DNA of 64,000 bases from Deinococcus radiopugnans ATCC 19172 (GTDB lineage: Bacteria > Deinococcota > Deinococci > Deinococcales > Deinococcaceae), in contig NZ_VDMO01000009.1 of assembly GCF_006335125.1 (NCBI RefSeq), positions 1-64,000 of the forward strand, in the 5' to 3' direction. The notes beneath the pieces are model-generated. The model searched no databases and had not been told where the DNA came from. It saw only the letters and a list, made by a program, of their open reading frames with translations. The translations under genes were made by a program, and so were the position numbers. Positions within the stretch are counted from its first letter, which is position 1. Every line of letters begins with the position of its first letter. This document shows positions 22,888 through 33,254 of this stretch, one piece after another.

Positions 22888-23826
22888 ATGAAAAAATTGC
22901 TGACCGCCGCCGCCCTGACTGTGACCCTCGCCGCCTGTGGTGTGCTCGGCCTGCCGCCGGGCGGCGTGACCAGTTACACCCTTCCTGGCACTGCCGTGTT
23001 CCCAGAAGGGATCGCCCACCTGAACGGCAGCAAGACTTTCTACGTGGGCAGCACCACCGACGGCACCATCTTCCGGGGCACACTGGGCCAGAAGGACACC
23101 GAGGTCTTCTTTCCCCCCGTCGCCGAACGGCCCACCGCCGTGGGCATGAAGGTGGACGCGCAGAACCGCCTGTACGTTGCGGGTGGCGGCAGCGGCAAGG
23201 TATTCGTCTACGACACCGTGGGCAAAACGCTGCTCAAGACCCTGACCACGCCAGCCGCCAGCGCCACCTTCCTCAACGACATCACGCTGACTCCGGATGC
23301 CGCGTACATTACCGATTCGCAGCGTCCAATCCTGTTCCGCGTCAGCCGCAGTGAGACCAGTCTGGGCGAGATCGAGAACTGGCTGGACTTCACCGGCACG
23401 GCGCTGGAATACCAGTCGGGCTTCAACCTGAACGGCATCGCCTCCACGCCGGACGGCCAGTACCTGATCGTGGTGCAGAGCAACACCGGCAAGCTGTTCC
23501 GCATCACGGTGGCCGACAAGTCCGTGGCGGAGATCAGTCTCAACGGCGGCGCCACCGTCAAGAACGGCGACGGCATTCTGCTGGACGGCCAGACACTGTA
23601 TGTGGTGCGCAACCAGGACGTGATTATCGTGCCCGTCACCCTGTCGGCCGACTTCAGCACGGGCATCCTGGGCACGCCCTTCAGCGACGACAGCCTGCGT
23701 TACCCCACCACCATCGCGCAGGAGGGCAAGCGCCTGCTGGTGGTCAATGCCCAGTTCGACAAGCGCGGCAAGCCGGGGGTCACGCCGGAACTGCCGTTCA
23801 CCGTCTCGGATATCGCCATCAAGTAA
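22888..23826 (+). CDS. Lipoprotein with SMP-30/gluconolactonase-like beta-propeller
   Basis: The 312-residue protein has a lipoprotein signal with lipobox LAAC (Cys18). Repeated blade-like segments follow: FPEGIAHLNGSKTFYVGST, RLYVAGGGSGKVFVYD, LNGIASTPDGQYLIVVQS and DGILLDGQTLYVVRNQD. The pattern fits a six-bladed SMP-30/superoxide-dismutase-like propeller. Catalytic metal ligands cannot be assigned with confidence, so it may be a binding protein. Its TAA stop shares a base with the edge of the next repeat. Confidence 0.75.
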   Translation: MKKLLTAAALTVTLAACGVLGLPPGGVTSYTLPGTAVFPEGIAHLNGSKTFYVGSTTDGTIFRGTLGQKDTEVFFPPVAERPTAVGMKVDAQNRLYVAGGGSGKVFVYDTVGKTLLKTLTTPAASATFLNDITLTPDAAYITDSQRPILFRVSRSETSLGEIENWLDFTGTALEYQSGFNLNGIASTPDGQYLIVVQSNTGKLFRITVADKSVAEISLNGGATVKNGDGILLDGQTLYVVRNQDVIIVPVTLSADFSTGILGTPFSDDSLRYPTTIAQEGKRLLVVNAQFDKRGKPGVTPELPFTVSDIAIK

Positions 23827-23997
23827 TACGGATTCCGATTGAATCGTTTGCAAAAACGATGAAATGCGAGCGGGAGGAGCAGCGTCCTCATGGGCGTCTG
23901 TCCGCGACGACGCGAGGAGGAAAGATGACGGGTTCCGCGTATGGAGGAACCCAGCGGTGCTTTCCCGATGGGTTAAGGAATGAAGCGGAAGCCGTAT
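23826..23997 (-). repeat. Structured intergenic repeat, copy D
   Basis: The copy is complete, 172 bp, in minus orientation. Outer stem 928-937/986-995 (add 23000; 9 of 10 pairs), inner stem 948-957/965-974 (9 of 10 pairs), distal hairpin 843-849/854-860 (7 perfect pairs). Terminal motif ATACGGATTCCG begins at 23826 on the plus strand. It is longer than the other copies because of about 35 extra bases between the hairpins. It begins on the last base of the upstream stop codon. Confidence 0.8.
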
Positions 23998-24041
23998 AAG
24001 CACGTTCAGCGCGCGGGAGGGGGCCACATCCGGCTCCCTCT

Positions 24042-25469
24042 TTACTCTGGCGCCAGGGCCACAGGCAGACGCGACACGCTCGCCACCCGTCCCCCGTCGA
24101 GATGCAGGTGATGCGTCAGGCCGTCCGGCGCGTCGCTCGCGCGGTGGGCGATCACCATGATGTGCGTGCCGCCGCGCACCAGCCCCGGCAGCAGCGCCGA
24201 GAAACGGTCGCGGCTCGCGGCGTCCACGAAATCCAGCCCCTCGTCCAGCATCAGCAGCGTGGGCGCGTGGGCCACGGCGCGGGCCAGCAGCAGCCGTCTG
24301 AGCTGTCCCTGCGACAGCGTTTCGGCGGGGCGGGGCAGCAAGTCCAGCAGATCGAGTTGCGCGGCGAGTTCGCGCACCCGCTCCACTTCCTGCCCGCTCA
24401 ATTCCGGCACGAAGCCCTCGGTGCCGTGCCACGCGCTGCCGATGATGTCCTGGCCCGTCCAGTCGCGCCGCTGCCGGATGCCGGGTTCGGCCCCGACGAG
24501 GCCCACGGTGCGGCGGCGTTCGGTCAGCAGATCGCGCGTCAGGTAGGGGCGCTCAATGTGGCCGCCCAGCGCGGGGTGTAGCTCCCCGGCAATCAGGCGG
24601 GCCAGCGTGCTCTTGCCGCTGCCGTTCTCACCCGTGACCAGCCAGTGCTGCCCGGCCTCCCACGTCCAGCCTATCGGCCCCAGCGCCCGGTGGCCGTTGC
24701 GCCAGACCTCCACGTCCTGCAGGCGGATGAGCTCCCCTGTGCCCGGTGGAATAGGCAGGTGCAGGCTGGCCGGAAACGGGGGAGAGGCGGCGGCGGCCTC
24801 GCGCACCTGTCCGCCATCCACCCGCACGGTGCGCCACGGCAATTCCGGCGCTTCTTCCGGGCGGTGGGTGGCCAGGACGATGGCGACGCCTGCGGCGTAG
24901 ACGTGCTGGAGCACGCGGGCCAACTCCGCGCGTGCGCCTGCGCTCAGGCCGTCGGTGAATTCGTCGAGCAGCAGCGCTTCGGGCCGGGGCATCAGGGCGC
25001 GGGCCAGTACCACCCGTCGCCGCTGCCCGTGGCTGAGGGTACGGAAATCTCGCTCCAGCAAATCGTCTAAACCTGTAAGTGACACGACTTCGGCCAGCCT
25101 GGTTTCCGCTTCCGGTGTCGCCTCCCACAACTTCAGCGTGTCGCCCTCGAACGCCGCCAGCAGCACGTCGCGCACACTCTGCGCCCAGTCGCGGGTGAGG
25201 TAAAACGCCTCCGCGTCCGGCCCGACGACGGACAGACTGCGCCGCGCCCGCACCGCCGAGGTCTGTCGCGCACCGTTCAAGACGTAGGTTCTCGTTCCGA
25301 GGACCGGAGCCACCTCGCCCGCCAGCAGGCGCAACAGCGTGGTCTTGCCGCCGCCATTCGGGCCGAACAGGCGCAGCGCCTCGCCCGGCTTGAGACTCAG
25401 ATTCACGTCTTCCAGCAGGGTGCGTCCCCCCGCCTTCACGGTCACGTCCCTTAATTCCACCAGCGTCAT
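24042..25469 (-). CDS. Double-domain ABC ATPase, ModF/PhrA-like
   Basis: The 475-residue cytoplasmic protein has two ABC ATPase domains and no membrane segments. Domain 1 has FGPNGGGKTT, LSHGQRRRVVLAR and LLLDEFTDGL; domain 2 has TGENGSGKSTLAR, LSQGQLRRLLLAR and LMLDEGLDFV. E. coli ModF has the same architecture, but its role is not settled (photorepair or molybdate-linked). No transporter permease or molybdate gene is adjacent. Confidence 0.85.
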   Translation of the reverse strand: MTLVELRDVTVKAGGRTLLEDVNLSLKPGEALRLFGPNGGGKTTLLRLLAGEVAPVLGTRTYVLNGARQTSAVRARRSLSVVGPDAEAFYLTRDWAQSVRDVLLAAFEGDTLKLWEATPEAETRLAEVVSLTGLDDLLERDFRTLSHGQRRRVVLARALMPRPEALLLDEFTDGLSAGARAELARVLQHVYAAGVAIVLATHRPEEAPELPWRTVRVDGGQVREAAAASPPFPASLHLPIPPGTGELIRLQDVEVWRNGHRALGPIGWTWEAGQHWLVTGENGSGKSTLARLIAGELHPALGGHIERPYLTRDLLTERRRTVGLVGAEPGIRQRRDWTGQDIIGSAWHGTEGFVPELSGQEVERVRELAAQLDLLDLLPRPAETLSQGQLRRLLLARAVAHAPTLLMLDEGLDFVDAASRDRFSALLPGLVRGGTHIMVIAHRASDAPDGLTHHLHLDGGRVASVSRLPVALAPE

Positions 25470-25544
25470 TGCCGCCGAGTCTAGAGCCTGCTGGCGCGGG
25501 AACCTTCCGCGTGGCGTGCGCGTAATGCTGTCAGGAGGAACTTC

Positions 25545-26465
25545 ATGGGCCCACTCATCGTGATCGTCGTTCTCGTTTTACTGGTGCTGATTACCCTGCT
25601 GGCCGGGGTCAAGAGCGTGCCGCAAGGCTACGAATGGACGCAGGAACGCTTCGGCAAGTACCAGCGCAGCCTCAAGCCGGGTCTGAACCTGATCATTCCT
25701 TATATCGACAAGATCGGCCGCCGGGTCAACATGATGGAACAGGTGCTGGACGTGCCCAGTCAGGAAGTCATCACCCAGGACAACGCCCTGATCACCGTGG
25801 ACGGCGTGGTGTTCTATCAGGTGCTGGATTCGGCCAAGGCCAGCTATGAGGTGCGCCATCTGGAACAGGCCACGCTCAACCTGACCATGACCAACATCCG
25901 CACCGTGATGGGCGGCATGACGCTGGACGACCTGCTGAGCAACCGCGACTCCATCAATGCCCGCCTGCTGGCGGTGGTGGACGAGGCCACCGAGCCGTGG
26001 GGGGTCAAGGTCACGCGCATCGAGGTCAAGGACATCAAGCCGCCCGCCGATCTGGTGGCCTCGATGGGCCGTCAGATGAAGGCCGAGCGTGAGAAGCGCG
26101 CCAACATTCTGGACGCCGAGGGTTTCCGCCAGGCCGCCATCCTGAAGGCCGAGGGCGAGAAGCAGGCCGAGATCCTGAGCGCTGAGGGCCGCCGCCAGGC
26201 CGCCTTCCTGAACGCTGAGGCCCGCGAGCGTGAGGCCGCCGCCGAGGCCGAGGCCACCCGCATGGTCAGCGAGGCGATTGCGTCGGGCAACGCGCAGGCC
26301 ATCAACTACTTTATCGCGCAGCGCTACGTGGACGCCCTCAAGGACATCGCCACCGCCCCCAACCAGAAGACCCTGATTCTGCCCATCGAGGCCACCAGCA
26401 TCCTGGGCAGCCTGCAGGGCATCGCGGAGGTGGCGAAAGAAGCCTTCGGCGGGACCAAGAGGTAG
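25545..26465 (+). CDS. SPFH/stomatin-prohibitin family membrane protein (QmcA-like)
   Basis: The 306-residue protein has one N-terminal transmembrane helix (residues 2-22). The SPFH domain follows (about 24-200, VPQGYEWTQERFGKYQRSL). A long Ala/Glu-rich coiled coil (about 170-255) has repeated AEGxxQAxxL units. Such proteins form microdomain scaffolds and oligomeric cages in the membrane. AGGAGG precedes the ATG. The NfeD gene follows 2 bp later, the usual partner in this family. Confidence 0.93.
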   Translation: MGPLIVIVVLVLLVLITLLAGVKSVPQGYEWTQERFGKYQRSLKPGLNLIIPYIDKIGRRVNMMEQVLDVPSQEVITQDNALITVDGVVFYQVLDSAKASYEVRHLEQATLNLTMTNIRTVMGGMTLDDLLSNRDSINARLLAVVDEATEPWGVKVTRIEVKDIKPPADLVASMGRQMKAEREKRANILDAEGFRQAAILKAEGEKQAEILSAEGRRQAAFLNAEAREREAAAEAEATRMVSEAIASGNAQAINYFIAQRYVDALKDIATAPNQKTLILPIEATSILGSLQGIAEVAKEAFGGTKR

Positions 26466-26467
26466 GT

Positions 26468-26938
26468 ATGGGCGACTTGCTGCCGTCTTTAGACCGCATC
26501 CTGCCCGGCCACTGGTGGGTGCTGGGCGCGGTGCTGCTGATGCTGGAGGTGGCCGCGCCAGGAGTCTTTTTCGTGTGGCTGGCGCTGGCCTCCTTCGCGC
26601 TGGGCCTCGTGGTGTTCGTGCTGCCGCTGGCGGTGCCGCTTCAACTGGCGCTGTTCGCCGTCCTGAGCGTCGCGGCCGTGTTCCTGGGCAAGCGGTATGT
26701 GGGTCAGCTGGCGCTGGGCGGCCAGGAGGGGGATCGCCTGAATACCGGGGCCAGTCGGCTGGTGGGGCGCACCGTCACCGTGACCGCCGCCATCCAGAAC
26801 GGCACGGGCCGCGTGCGCGTCGGCGACAGCGAGTGGCGGGCCACCGGCCCCGACACTCCGGAAGGCGCGCAGGTGTTGATCGTGAGCGCCGAGGGCACCA
26901 CGCTGGCGGTGCGTGAGATCAGTGGAACGTGGGTGTAG
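26468..26938 (+). CDS. NfeD-like membrane protein
   Basis: The 156-residue protein has three transmembrane segments (residues about 15-80) and a C-terminal OB-fold domain (about 95-156, RLVGRTVTVTAAIQNGTGRV). NfeD short forms are partners of SPFH proteins, and this one is co-transcribed with one. No protease domain is present, so it is the truncated NfeD1b type. A structured repeat starts 8 bp after the stop. Confidence 0.92.
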   Translation: MGDLLPSLDRILPGHWWVLGAVLLMLEVAAPGVFFVWLALASFALGLVVFVLPLAVPLQLALFAVLSVAAVFLGKRYVGQLALGGQEGDRLNTGASRLVGRTVTVTAAIQNGTGRVRVGDSEWRATGPDTPEGAQVLIVSAEGTTLAVREISGTWV

Positions 26939-26946
26939 AGCGCCTG

Positions 26947-27083
26947 ATACGGATTCCGTCTGTTTCGTGTAGAGATCGGAGCTGTCCCGATCTCTACACT
27001 CCACGTCCGGAGGGATGTTTTTCTCCTCCTCGCTCTGCTCGGATTTCCAGGTGTTTTCAACACCTTTCAATCGGAGTCCGTAT
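26947..27083 (+). repeat. Structured intergenic repeat, copy B
   Basis: The copy is complete, 137 bp, in plus orientation. It runs from ATACGGATTCCG to CGGAGTCCGTAT, which form an imperfect terminal inverted repeat. The inner stem 26967-26979/26987-26999 has 13 perfect pairs and a 7-nt loop. The distal hairpin 27049-27055/27059-27065 has 7 pairs. The outer stem is poor in this copy. It lies between nfeD and the rpsI terminator. Confidence 0.8.
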
Positions 27084-27109
27084 GAGCTTTCAACCTGTGC
27101 CACAAGCAA

Positions 27110-27140
27110 CAAAAAAGCCCCTCCAGATTCTGGAGGGGCT
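27110..27140 (-). terminator. Intrinsic terminator of rplM-rpsI
   Basis: AGCCCCTCCAG (27116-27126) pairs with CTGGAGGGGCT (27130-27140) across a 3-nt loop. On the minus strand a run of six T follows. It may also stop plus-strand transcription from nfeD, as TTTT lies on that side too. Confidence 0.85.
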
Positions 27141-27158
27141 TTTGAGTGGAATCTCGCT

Positions 27159-27560
<402 letters not shown>

Positions 27561-27562
27561 GA

Positions 27563-28021
27563 TTATTTGACCTCGTTATTTTTGGTGCGGGCGGTGTTGG
27601 TGATGTCCAGCTTCTGCGGGTTCTGCGCGACGTGCGGGTGACGCTCGCCGGCGTAGACCTTCAGGCGGTTGTGCATGGAACGGCCCTGACGGCCCTTGGG
27701 CAGCATGCCGAAGACGGCGTGCTCGATCACGCGGTCGGGGTGCTTGGCCAGACCCTGACGGGCGGTTTCGGTCTTGAGGCCGCCCTGGTAGCCGCTGTAG
27801 CGGGTGTAGACCTTGCCGTCGAGCTTGCCGCCGGTCAGCGCGATCTTGGAGGCGTTGACCACGATCACGAAGTCGCCGTTCATGATGTTGGGGGTGAAGT
27901 CGGGGCGGTGCTTGCCACGGATCCGGCTCGCCACGACGGTGGCCAGTCGGCCCAGCGGGATGTCGGTGGCGTCCACCACGATCCAGTTCTGCTCGTCATT
28001 TTTAGGAACAAAGGTTTTCAC
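27563..28021 (-). CDS. rplM: Ribosomal protein L13
   Basis: The 152-residue large-subunit protein has [39 protein letters not shown] and GMLPKG, all L13 signatures. I use GTG 28021, giving MKTFVPKND, because it matches the usual L13 N-terminus and has CGGAG upstream. Another in-frame GTG at 28060 would add 13 residues, and D. radiodurans L13 does have an N-terminal extension, so the start is not certain. Confidence 0.95.
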   Translation of the reverse strand: MKTFVPKNDEQNWIVVDATDIPLGRLATVVASRIRGKHRPDFTPNIMNGDFVIVVNASKIALTGGKLDGKVYTRYSGYQGGLKTETARQGLAKHPDRVIEHAVFGMLPKGRQGRSMHNRLKVYAGERHPHVAQNPQKLDITNTARTKNNEVK

Positions 28022-28215
28022 GGCTGTACTCCGGTCATCTGTGGGATTTGGCGGCGACACGCCCCGGCCTCATGGGGGAAGGTTCGTGCGTGTCCGGGTG
28101 CCTGCCCGGCTATCTGCGCCCTACCAAGCGCAAGACACTAAAGGTCAGGCTATCAGATCGGGGCTGACGTGGGCAAGAGGAGGTTGAGGTGGCGTGGCCT
28201 TTCCTGGCCGCGTCC

Positions 28216-29343
28216 CTAAAAGTGCGGGGCGTGGTGCGCTGGGGGCGCGACGCTGGCATGCATGTCCAGGGCGTAGCGGTCGGTCATGCCGGCCAGATAG
28301 TCGCAGATCACGCGGGGCAGCGTCTCCGACTCGGTGCGCTCCCGGAACTGCGGCGGCAGCATGCTGGGCCGCCCTGCAAAGGCGTGGAACAGAGTGGTCA
28401 GCACCCGGCTGGCCTGCTCCACCTGCATCTCCACGCGCCAGTGGCGGTACAGGTTTTCTTTCAGAAAGACGCCTGTGTCACGCAGCAGGCCGCGCAGGTG
28501 GGGGCTGTAGGTGATCAGCCGCTCCGGCCGTGCCCGGACGGCGGCGGCGCTGTCCACGCCGCTCGCGGCAATCGCCGCGTCGCTGGCCGCCGTCAGGTCC
28601 CCGATCAGCCAGCCCAGCAGTTCGCGGTGCAGGGTGCGCCGCCCTCCCTCCGAGAGGACGGTGTGCGAGAGGCCCGTTCGACCGGCCAGTTCGGCCCACA
28701 GCGGCAGCTCCAGCAGCTGTGCGTGCGTCAGCAGCCCGCTGCGCAGCCCGTCGTCCAGGTCGTGGGCGGTGTAGGCCAGGGCGTCGGCGGCGTCCACCAG
28801 CTGGGCCTCCAGACTGGGCGGCCCCAGGCCGGCGCGGCGGTGTTTGTTGAGGCCGTCGAGGGTGTCCAGCGTCAGGTTCAGCCCCGGATGCTCCGGCCTG
28901 GGCTGTTCCAGCACCGAGACGATGCGCTGGGCCTGGGTGTTGTGATCGAAGCCGCCGTGCCCGGCCATCAGGGCGTCCAGCACCCGTTCCCCGGCGTGGC
29001 CGAAGGGCGGGTGGCCCAGATCGTGCGCCAGCGCCACCGTCTCGGCCAGCGTCTCGTTCAGGCCCAGGTTCAGCGCCACCGAGCGGGCCACCTGCTGCAC
29101 CTCCAGCGTGTGGGTCAGTCGGGTGCGGTAGTGGTCGCCGCTGGCGTTCAGGAACACCTGCGTCTTGGCCTCCAGCCGGCGGAAGGCGGTGGTGTGCAGC
29201 ACGCGGTCCCGGTCCTTCTGAAAGGCGGTGCGCGTCGGGCTCTCGGCTTCCGGGTATTCGCGCCCGCGAGAGTCGCGGCTCAGGGCGGCGTAGGGCGCGA
29301 GCGTCTGCGCCTCGCGGGCCTCCAGATCGGCGCGGCTGAGCAT
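28216..29343 (-). CDS. dgt: dGTP triphosphohydrolase-like HD protein
   Basis: The 375-residue HD-domain enzyme is of the dGTPase family, which hydrolyses dNTP to nucleoside and triphosphate. Signatures are FRRLEAKTQVF, THTLEVQQVAR and the HD motif ALAHDLGHPPFGHAGE. A later DAADALAYTAHDLDDGL supplies the fourth ligand region. Substrate range in this subfamily is often wider than dGTP. The start at 29343 is set by TACACT at 29350-29355, 6 nt upstream. Confidence 0.9.
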   Translation of the reverse strand: MLSRADLEAREAQTLAPYAALSRDSRGREYPEAESPTRTAFQKDRDRVLHTTAFRRLEAKTQVFLNASGDHYRTRLTHTLEVQQVARSVALNLGLNETLAETVALAHDLGHPPFGHAGERVLDALMAGHGGFDHNTQAQRIVSVLEQPRPEHPGLNLTLDTLDGLNKHRRAGLGPPSLEAQLVDAADALAYTAHDLDDGLRSGLLTHAQLLELPLWAELAGRTGLSHTVLSEGGRRTLHRELLGWLIGDLTAASDAAIAASGVDSAAAVRARPERLITYSPHLRGLLRDTGVFLKENLYRHWRVEMQVEQASRVLTTLFHAFAGRPSMLPPQFRERTESETLPRVICDYLAGMTDRYALDMHASVAPPAHHAPHF

Positions 29344-29460
29344 GGGGGCAGTGTAGGGCAAGCGTGCGCCCGCAGCCGGGTGTCTTCACGGACCCTCAAC
29401 CCCACGGCGTCTGCCCGCCCCACGCCCCATGCACGGCGCGTCCCCGCCTAAAATGCCCGC

Positions 29461-29937
29461 ATGAAGCCCGCCGTTCACCAACCGGCCCCCGAGTTCACGC
29501 GCCGCAGCGACGACGGGCGCACCGTCAGCCTGCGCGGCCTGCGTGGGCAGTGGGTGGTGCTGTATTTCTACCCGCGTGCGAGTTCGGCCGGCTGCACCAC
29601 CGAGGCCCGGCACTTTGAGGCCGCGCTGCCCGAATTCAAGCGCCTGAACGCGGCGGTGATCGGCGTCAGCACCGACACCGAGGCCCATCAGGCGCACTTC
29701 CGCGACACCTGCGGCCTGACGCACCCGCTGATTCCCGATGGGGACCGGACGCTGTGCCGGGCCTACGGCGTGCTGGGCGGCCTGGGCGTGCTGACCGGCC
29801 GGGCCGCCCGAGCCACCTTTCTGATCGACCCACAGGGCGTGCTGGTCCATGCGCACCGCAGCGCCAACCCGCAAGGCCACGCCGCCGTCATGGTGCAGCA
29901 ACTGGAGCGGCGGGCTGCCGCCGCGCGGCCGGGTTAG
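29461..29937 (+). CDS. Peroxiredoxin, Bcp/AhpC-TSA family
   Basis: The 158-residue thioredoxin-fold protein reduces peroxides. The peroxidatic cysteine lies in FYPRASSAGCTTEA (Cys45), with the usual TPGC Thr region replaced by SSAGC. No Cys is seen at the +5 position of atypical two-cysteine Bcp, but Cys75 and Cys90-region residues could resolve. TAAAAT at 29449-29454, 6 nt before ATG, indicates a leaderless start. The glycosylase gene starts 2 bp after the stop. Confidence 0.85.
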   Translation: MKPAVHQPAPEFTRRSDDGRTVSLRGLRGQWVVLYFYPRASSAGCTTEARHFEAALPEFKRLNAAVIGVSTDTEAHQAHFRDTCGLTHPLIPDGDRTLCRAYGVLGGLGVLTGRAARATFLIDPQGVLVHAHRSANPQGHAAVMVQQLERRAAAARPG

Positions 29938-29939
29938 GG

Positions 29940-30980
29940 GTGGCCGCCCTCACCCTCGCTGACCTCCGCGCGGCGGCGTTCCGCACGCTGACGCCGCAGC
30001 CCTCGCTGCAGGCGGCGCTGGACGGCATGGGCTTCTTGCAGGCCGACCCGATCCGTGCCCCCGCCCGCGCGCAGGACCTGACGCTGCTGGCCCGTGTGCC
30101 GGGCTACCGGGCCGGTGAACTGGAACGCCGCTACGCCGAACTGGACGCCGAGGAAGACATGATTCCCAACTACGGCTTCGTGCCGCGGGCGGTGCAGGCG
30201 CTCTTGCACCCCCGCGAGGTGACGCCGGGCCGGGTGGAGCTGGAGCATCCGGGGCTGCTGGACGAGGTCCGCGCCCGGTTGAACGGGGGCGATGAACTGC
30301 ATCCGCGTGAGCTGGCCGCCGCGCTGGGCCACGGGCGCACCATCAACGCCTGGGGCGGGCAGTCCAGCATTGGCACCCGCCTGCTGGGCGCGCTGCACTA
30401 CCGGGGCGAGGCCCGCGTGATCCGGCGGGTGGGCGGCGTGCGCGTGTATGGCCCCGCGCCGCATCTGGCCGCCCTGCGTGATGATCCTCTTCCGGAGGCC
30501 GAACGTCTGCGCCGCGCCGTGCATCTGCTGGCTGCCCTTTACGGCCCACTGCCGGAAGCCAGCCTGCGTTATCTGGTCAGCCTGTCCGGCTTCGGCTTTC
30601 CGCATCGGCGCGGCGAATTGAAGGCGGCGTTGAAAGCGGCTCTCAGGGAAGAACTGTCGGGCGCGGCGGTGGACGGCGTGAAGTATGTCTGGACTTCGGA
30701 TCACTCTCCCTCCGACTCGCCCGCCCCGCGCGGGGTGCGGATCGTGGGGCCGTTCGACCCACTGGTGTGGGACCGCCGCCGCTTCGAGCACCTGCACGGC
30801 TGGCCCTACCGTTTCGAGGCGTACACACCCGCCGCCAGACGCACGATGGGCTACTACGCCCTGCCCGTGTTTCACGCCGGACGCGCGGTGGGCTGGGCCA
30901 ATCTGAGCGTCGGCGGGGGAGGGCTGGAAGCTGAGCTGGGATACGTGCCCGGCTTCCGGCAGACCGCTGCCTTCCGCTAG
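29940..30980 (+). CDS. YcaQ/AlkX-like winged-helix DNA glycosylase, truncated by an in-frame TAG
   Basis: The 346-residue protein belongs to HTH_42 (DUF1006), the fold of AlkZ and E. coli YcaQ (AlkX), which unhook DNA interstrand crosslinks. The catalytic-type Q-x-D motif is in GFLQADPIRAPARAQDL. The winged-helix repeats follow (LHPRELAAALGHGR, EASLRYLVSLSGFG). VGPFDPLVWDRRR and RTMGYYALPV are family hallmarks. The start is a GTG 2 bp after the peroxiredoxin stop. The frame continues past the TAG stop for 16 more family-like codons. Confidence 0.85.
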   Translation: MAALTLADLRAAAFRTLTPQPSLQAALDGMGFLQADPIRAPARAQDLTLLARVPGYRAGELERRYAELDAEEDMIPNYGFVPRAVQALLHPREVTPGRVELEHPGLLDEVRARLNGGDELHPRELAAALGHGRTINAWGGQSSIGTRLLGALHYRGEARVIRRVGGVRVYGPAPHLAALRDDPLPEAERLRRAVHLLAALYGPLPEASLRYLVSLSGFGFPHRRGELKAALKAALREELSGAAVDGVKYVWTSDHSPSDSPAPRGVRIVGPFDPLVWDRRRFEHLHGWPYRFEAYTPAARRTMGYYALPVFHAGRAVGWANLSVGGGGLEAELGYVPGFRQTAAFR

Positions 30981-31031
30981 GGCCTGGAGGCCGAACTGGA
31001 GCGCTACCGTACCTTTCTGGCCCTGCGGTGA
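30981..31031 (+). other. In-frame coding remnant after the glycosylase stop
   Basis: Directly after TAG 30978-30980 the same frame encodes GLEAELERYRTFLALR and then TGA. This amphipathic segment looks like the normal C-terminal helix of YcaQ-family proteins. A CAG to TAG change would explain it. Whether the stop is real, read through or a sequence error cannot be told here. Confidence 0.65.
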
Positions 31032-31037
31032 GGCGCG

Positions 31038-31069
31038 GTCATGAGTGGAGTGTGTAAATGACTCATGAC
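31038..31069 (+). promoter_or_regulatory. 9-bp inverted repeat at the glmM promoter
   Basis: GTCATGAGT (31038-31046) and ACTCATGAC (31061-31069) are perfect inverted repeats 14 bp apart. They end 2 bp before the -10 box TATGAT (31072-31077). The arms lie 23 bp apart centre to centre, about two helical turns, as for a dimeric repressor or activator. No T-run follows, so a terminator is less likely. Confidence 0.5.
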
Positions 31070-31086
31070 GCTATGATCGGGGCGAT

Positions 31087-32445
<1,359 letters not shown>

Positions 32446-32530
32446 CCCCCCGGTTCCTGCCGGGTTTCATCAGTTTCCCCGCGCATGGCTCTCATTCACC
32501 CTGGGCACAATGGCTGGAGGAGGACTTCTC

Positions 32531-33046
32531 ATGAACAACACCCAGATTACGAAGGCACTGGTGGCCGCGCTGCTGGCCGCCCCGCTGCTGGCCCAGAGCG
32601 CGGGCGCGCAGAACTCGCCGCTGAAGGTCACGTCGTCCACCCTGCTGGTCAAAGAGGTGCAGCAGGACGGCAAGACCACCGAGACACTGACCGACACCGC
32701 CAACCGGGGCGTGGCGCCGGGAGACCTGCTGCAACTGCAGCAGCGGGTGGAGAACACCAGCAAGGCGGCGGTCAAGCAGCTCAAGCTGAACATGGCGGTG
32801 CCGGCGGCCACCTCGTACGTCGGTCAGCAGTGTGATGTGGACGGCGTGACGGCGCTGTTTACCATCGACGGCAAGTCCTACGCCGCCGAGCCCCTCAAGA
32901 AGTTCGTGACCGTGACCGAGAACGGTCAGGACACCAGGAAGGAAGTCACGGTCAATCCCAGCGAGTACACGGGCGTCCGCTGGCAGCTGCCCGAGCTGAG
33001 GGGCGGCGGCGTGATCACCTGCTTTATCCGGGCCAGCGTCAAATAG
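32531..33046 (+). CDS. Secreted protein, unknown function
   Basis: The 171-residue protein has a cleavable signal peptide (about 1-26, ending QSAGAQN). The mature part resembles conserved-repeat/DUF11-like beta domains: GDLLQLQQRVENTSKAAVK and LKLNMAVPAATSYV suggest an Ig-like fold. Two cysteines (in GQQCDVDG and ITCFIRA) could form a disulphide. GGAGGAGG lies 10 nt before the ATG; an earlier in-frame ATG reads through that site. A clear terminator follows. Confidence 0.75.
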   Translation: MNNTQITKALVAALLAAPLLAQSAGAQNSPLKVTSSTLLVKEVQQDGKTTETLTDTANRGVAPGDLLQLQQRVENTSKAAVKQLKLNMAVPAATSYVGQQCDVDGVTALFTIDGKSYAAEPLKKFVTVTENGQDTRKEVTVNPSEYTGVRWQLPELRGGGVITCFIRASVK

Positions 33047-33065
33047 GCGCGGCGGGCGCAGTGGG

Positions 33066-33108
33066 GGAGGCGAGCCGCCGGGACTCGGGACTCGCCTCCT
33101 GTTCTTTT
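33066..33108 (+). terminator. Intrinsic terminator of the secreted-protein gene
   Basis: GGAGGCGAG (33066-33074) pairs perfectly with CTCGCCTCC (33091-33099), loop 16 nt. TGTTCTTTT follows. Confidence 0.7.
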
Positions 33109-33119
33109 GCCGGTCGATC

Positions 33120-33254
33120 ATACGGATTTCGCTTCATTACGCAACAATCGGGAAAGCACCGCTCGTTGCTCCATACCGCGAAATCCGTCACCTCTCATGC
33201 TCGCTCCGCTCGGATTTCAGGTTTGCGCGTAAACCTTTCAATCGGAGTCCGTAT
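33120..33254 (+). repeat. Structured intergenic repeat, copy C
   Basis: The copy is complete, 135 bp, in plus orientation. The outer stem 33122-33131/33179-33188 has 10 perfect pairs, although its sequence (ACGGATTTCG) differs from copy A. The inner stem 33141-33151/33159-33169 has two mismatches. The distal hairpin 33219-33224/33231-33236 has 6 pairs. The last base is also the first base of the TCA (stop, minus strand) of the next gene. Confidence 0.8.

Noticed and set aside
29754..29939. Long N-terminal extension of the glycosylase frame
   Set aside because: It lies inside the peroxiredoxin gene in another frame; GTG 29940 gives the expected family start.
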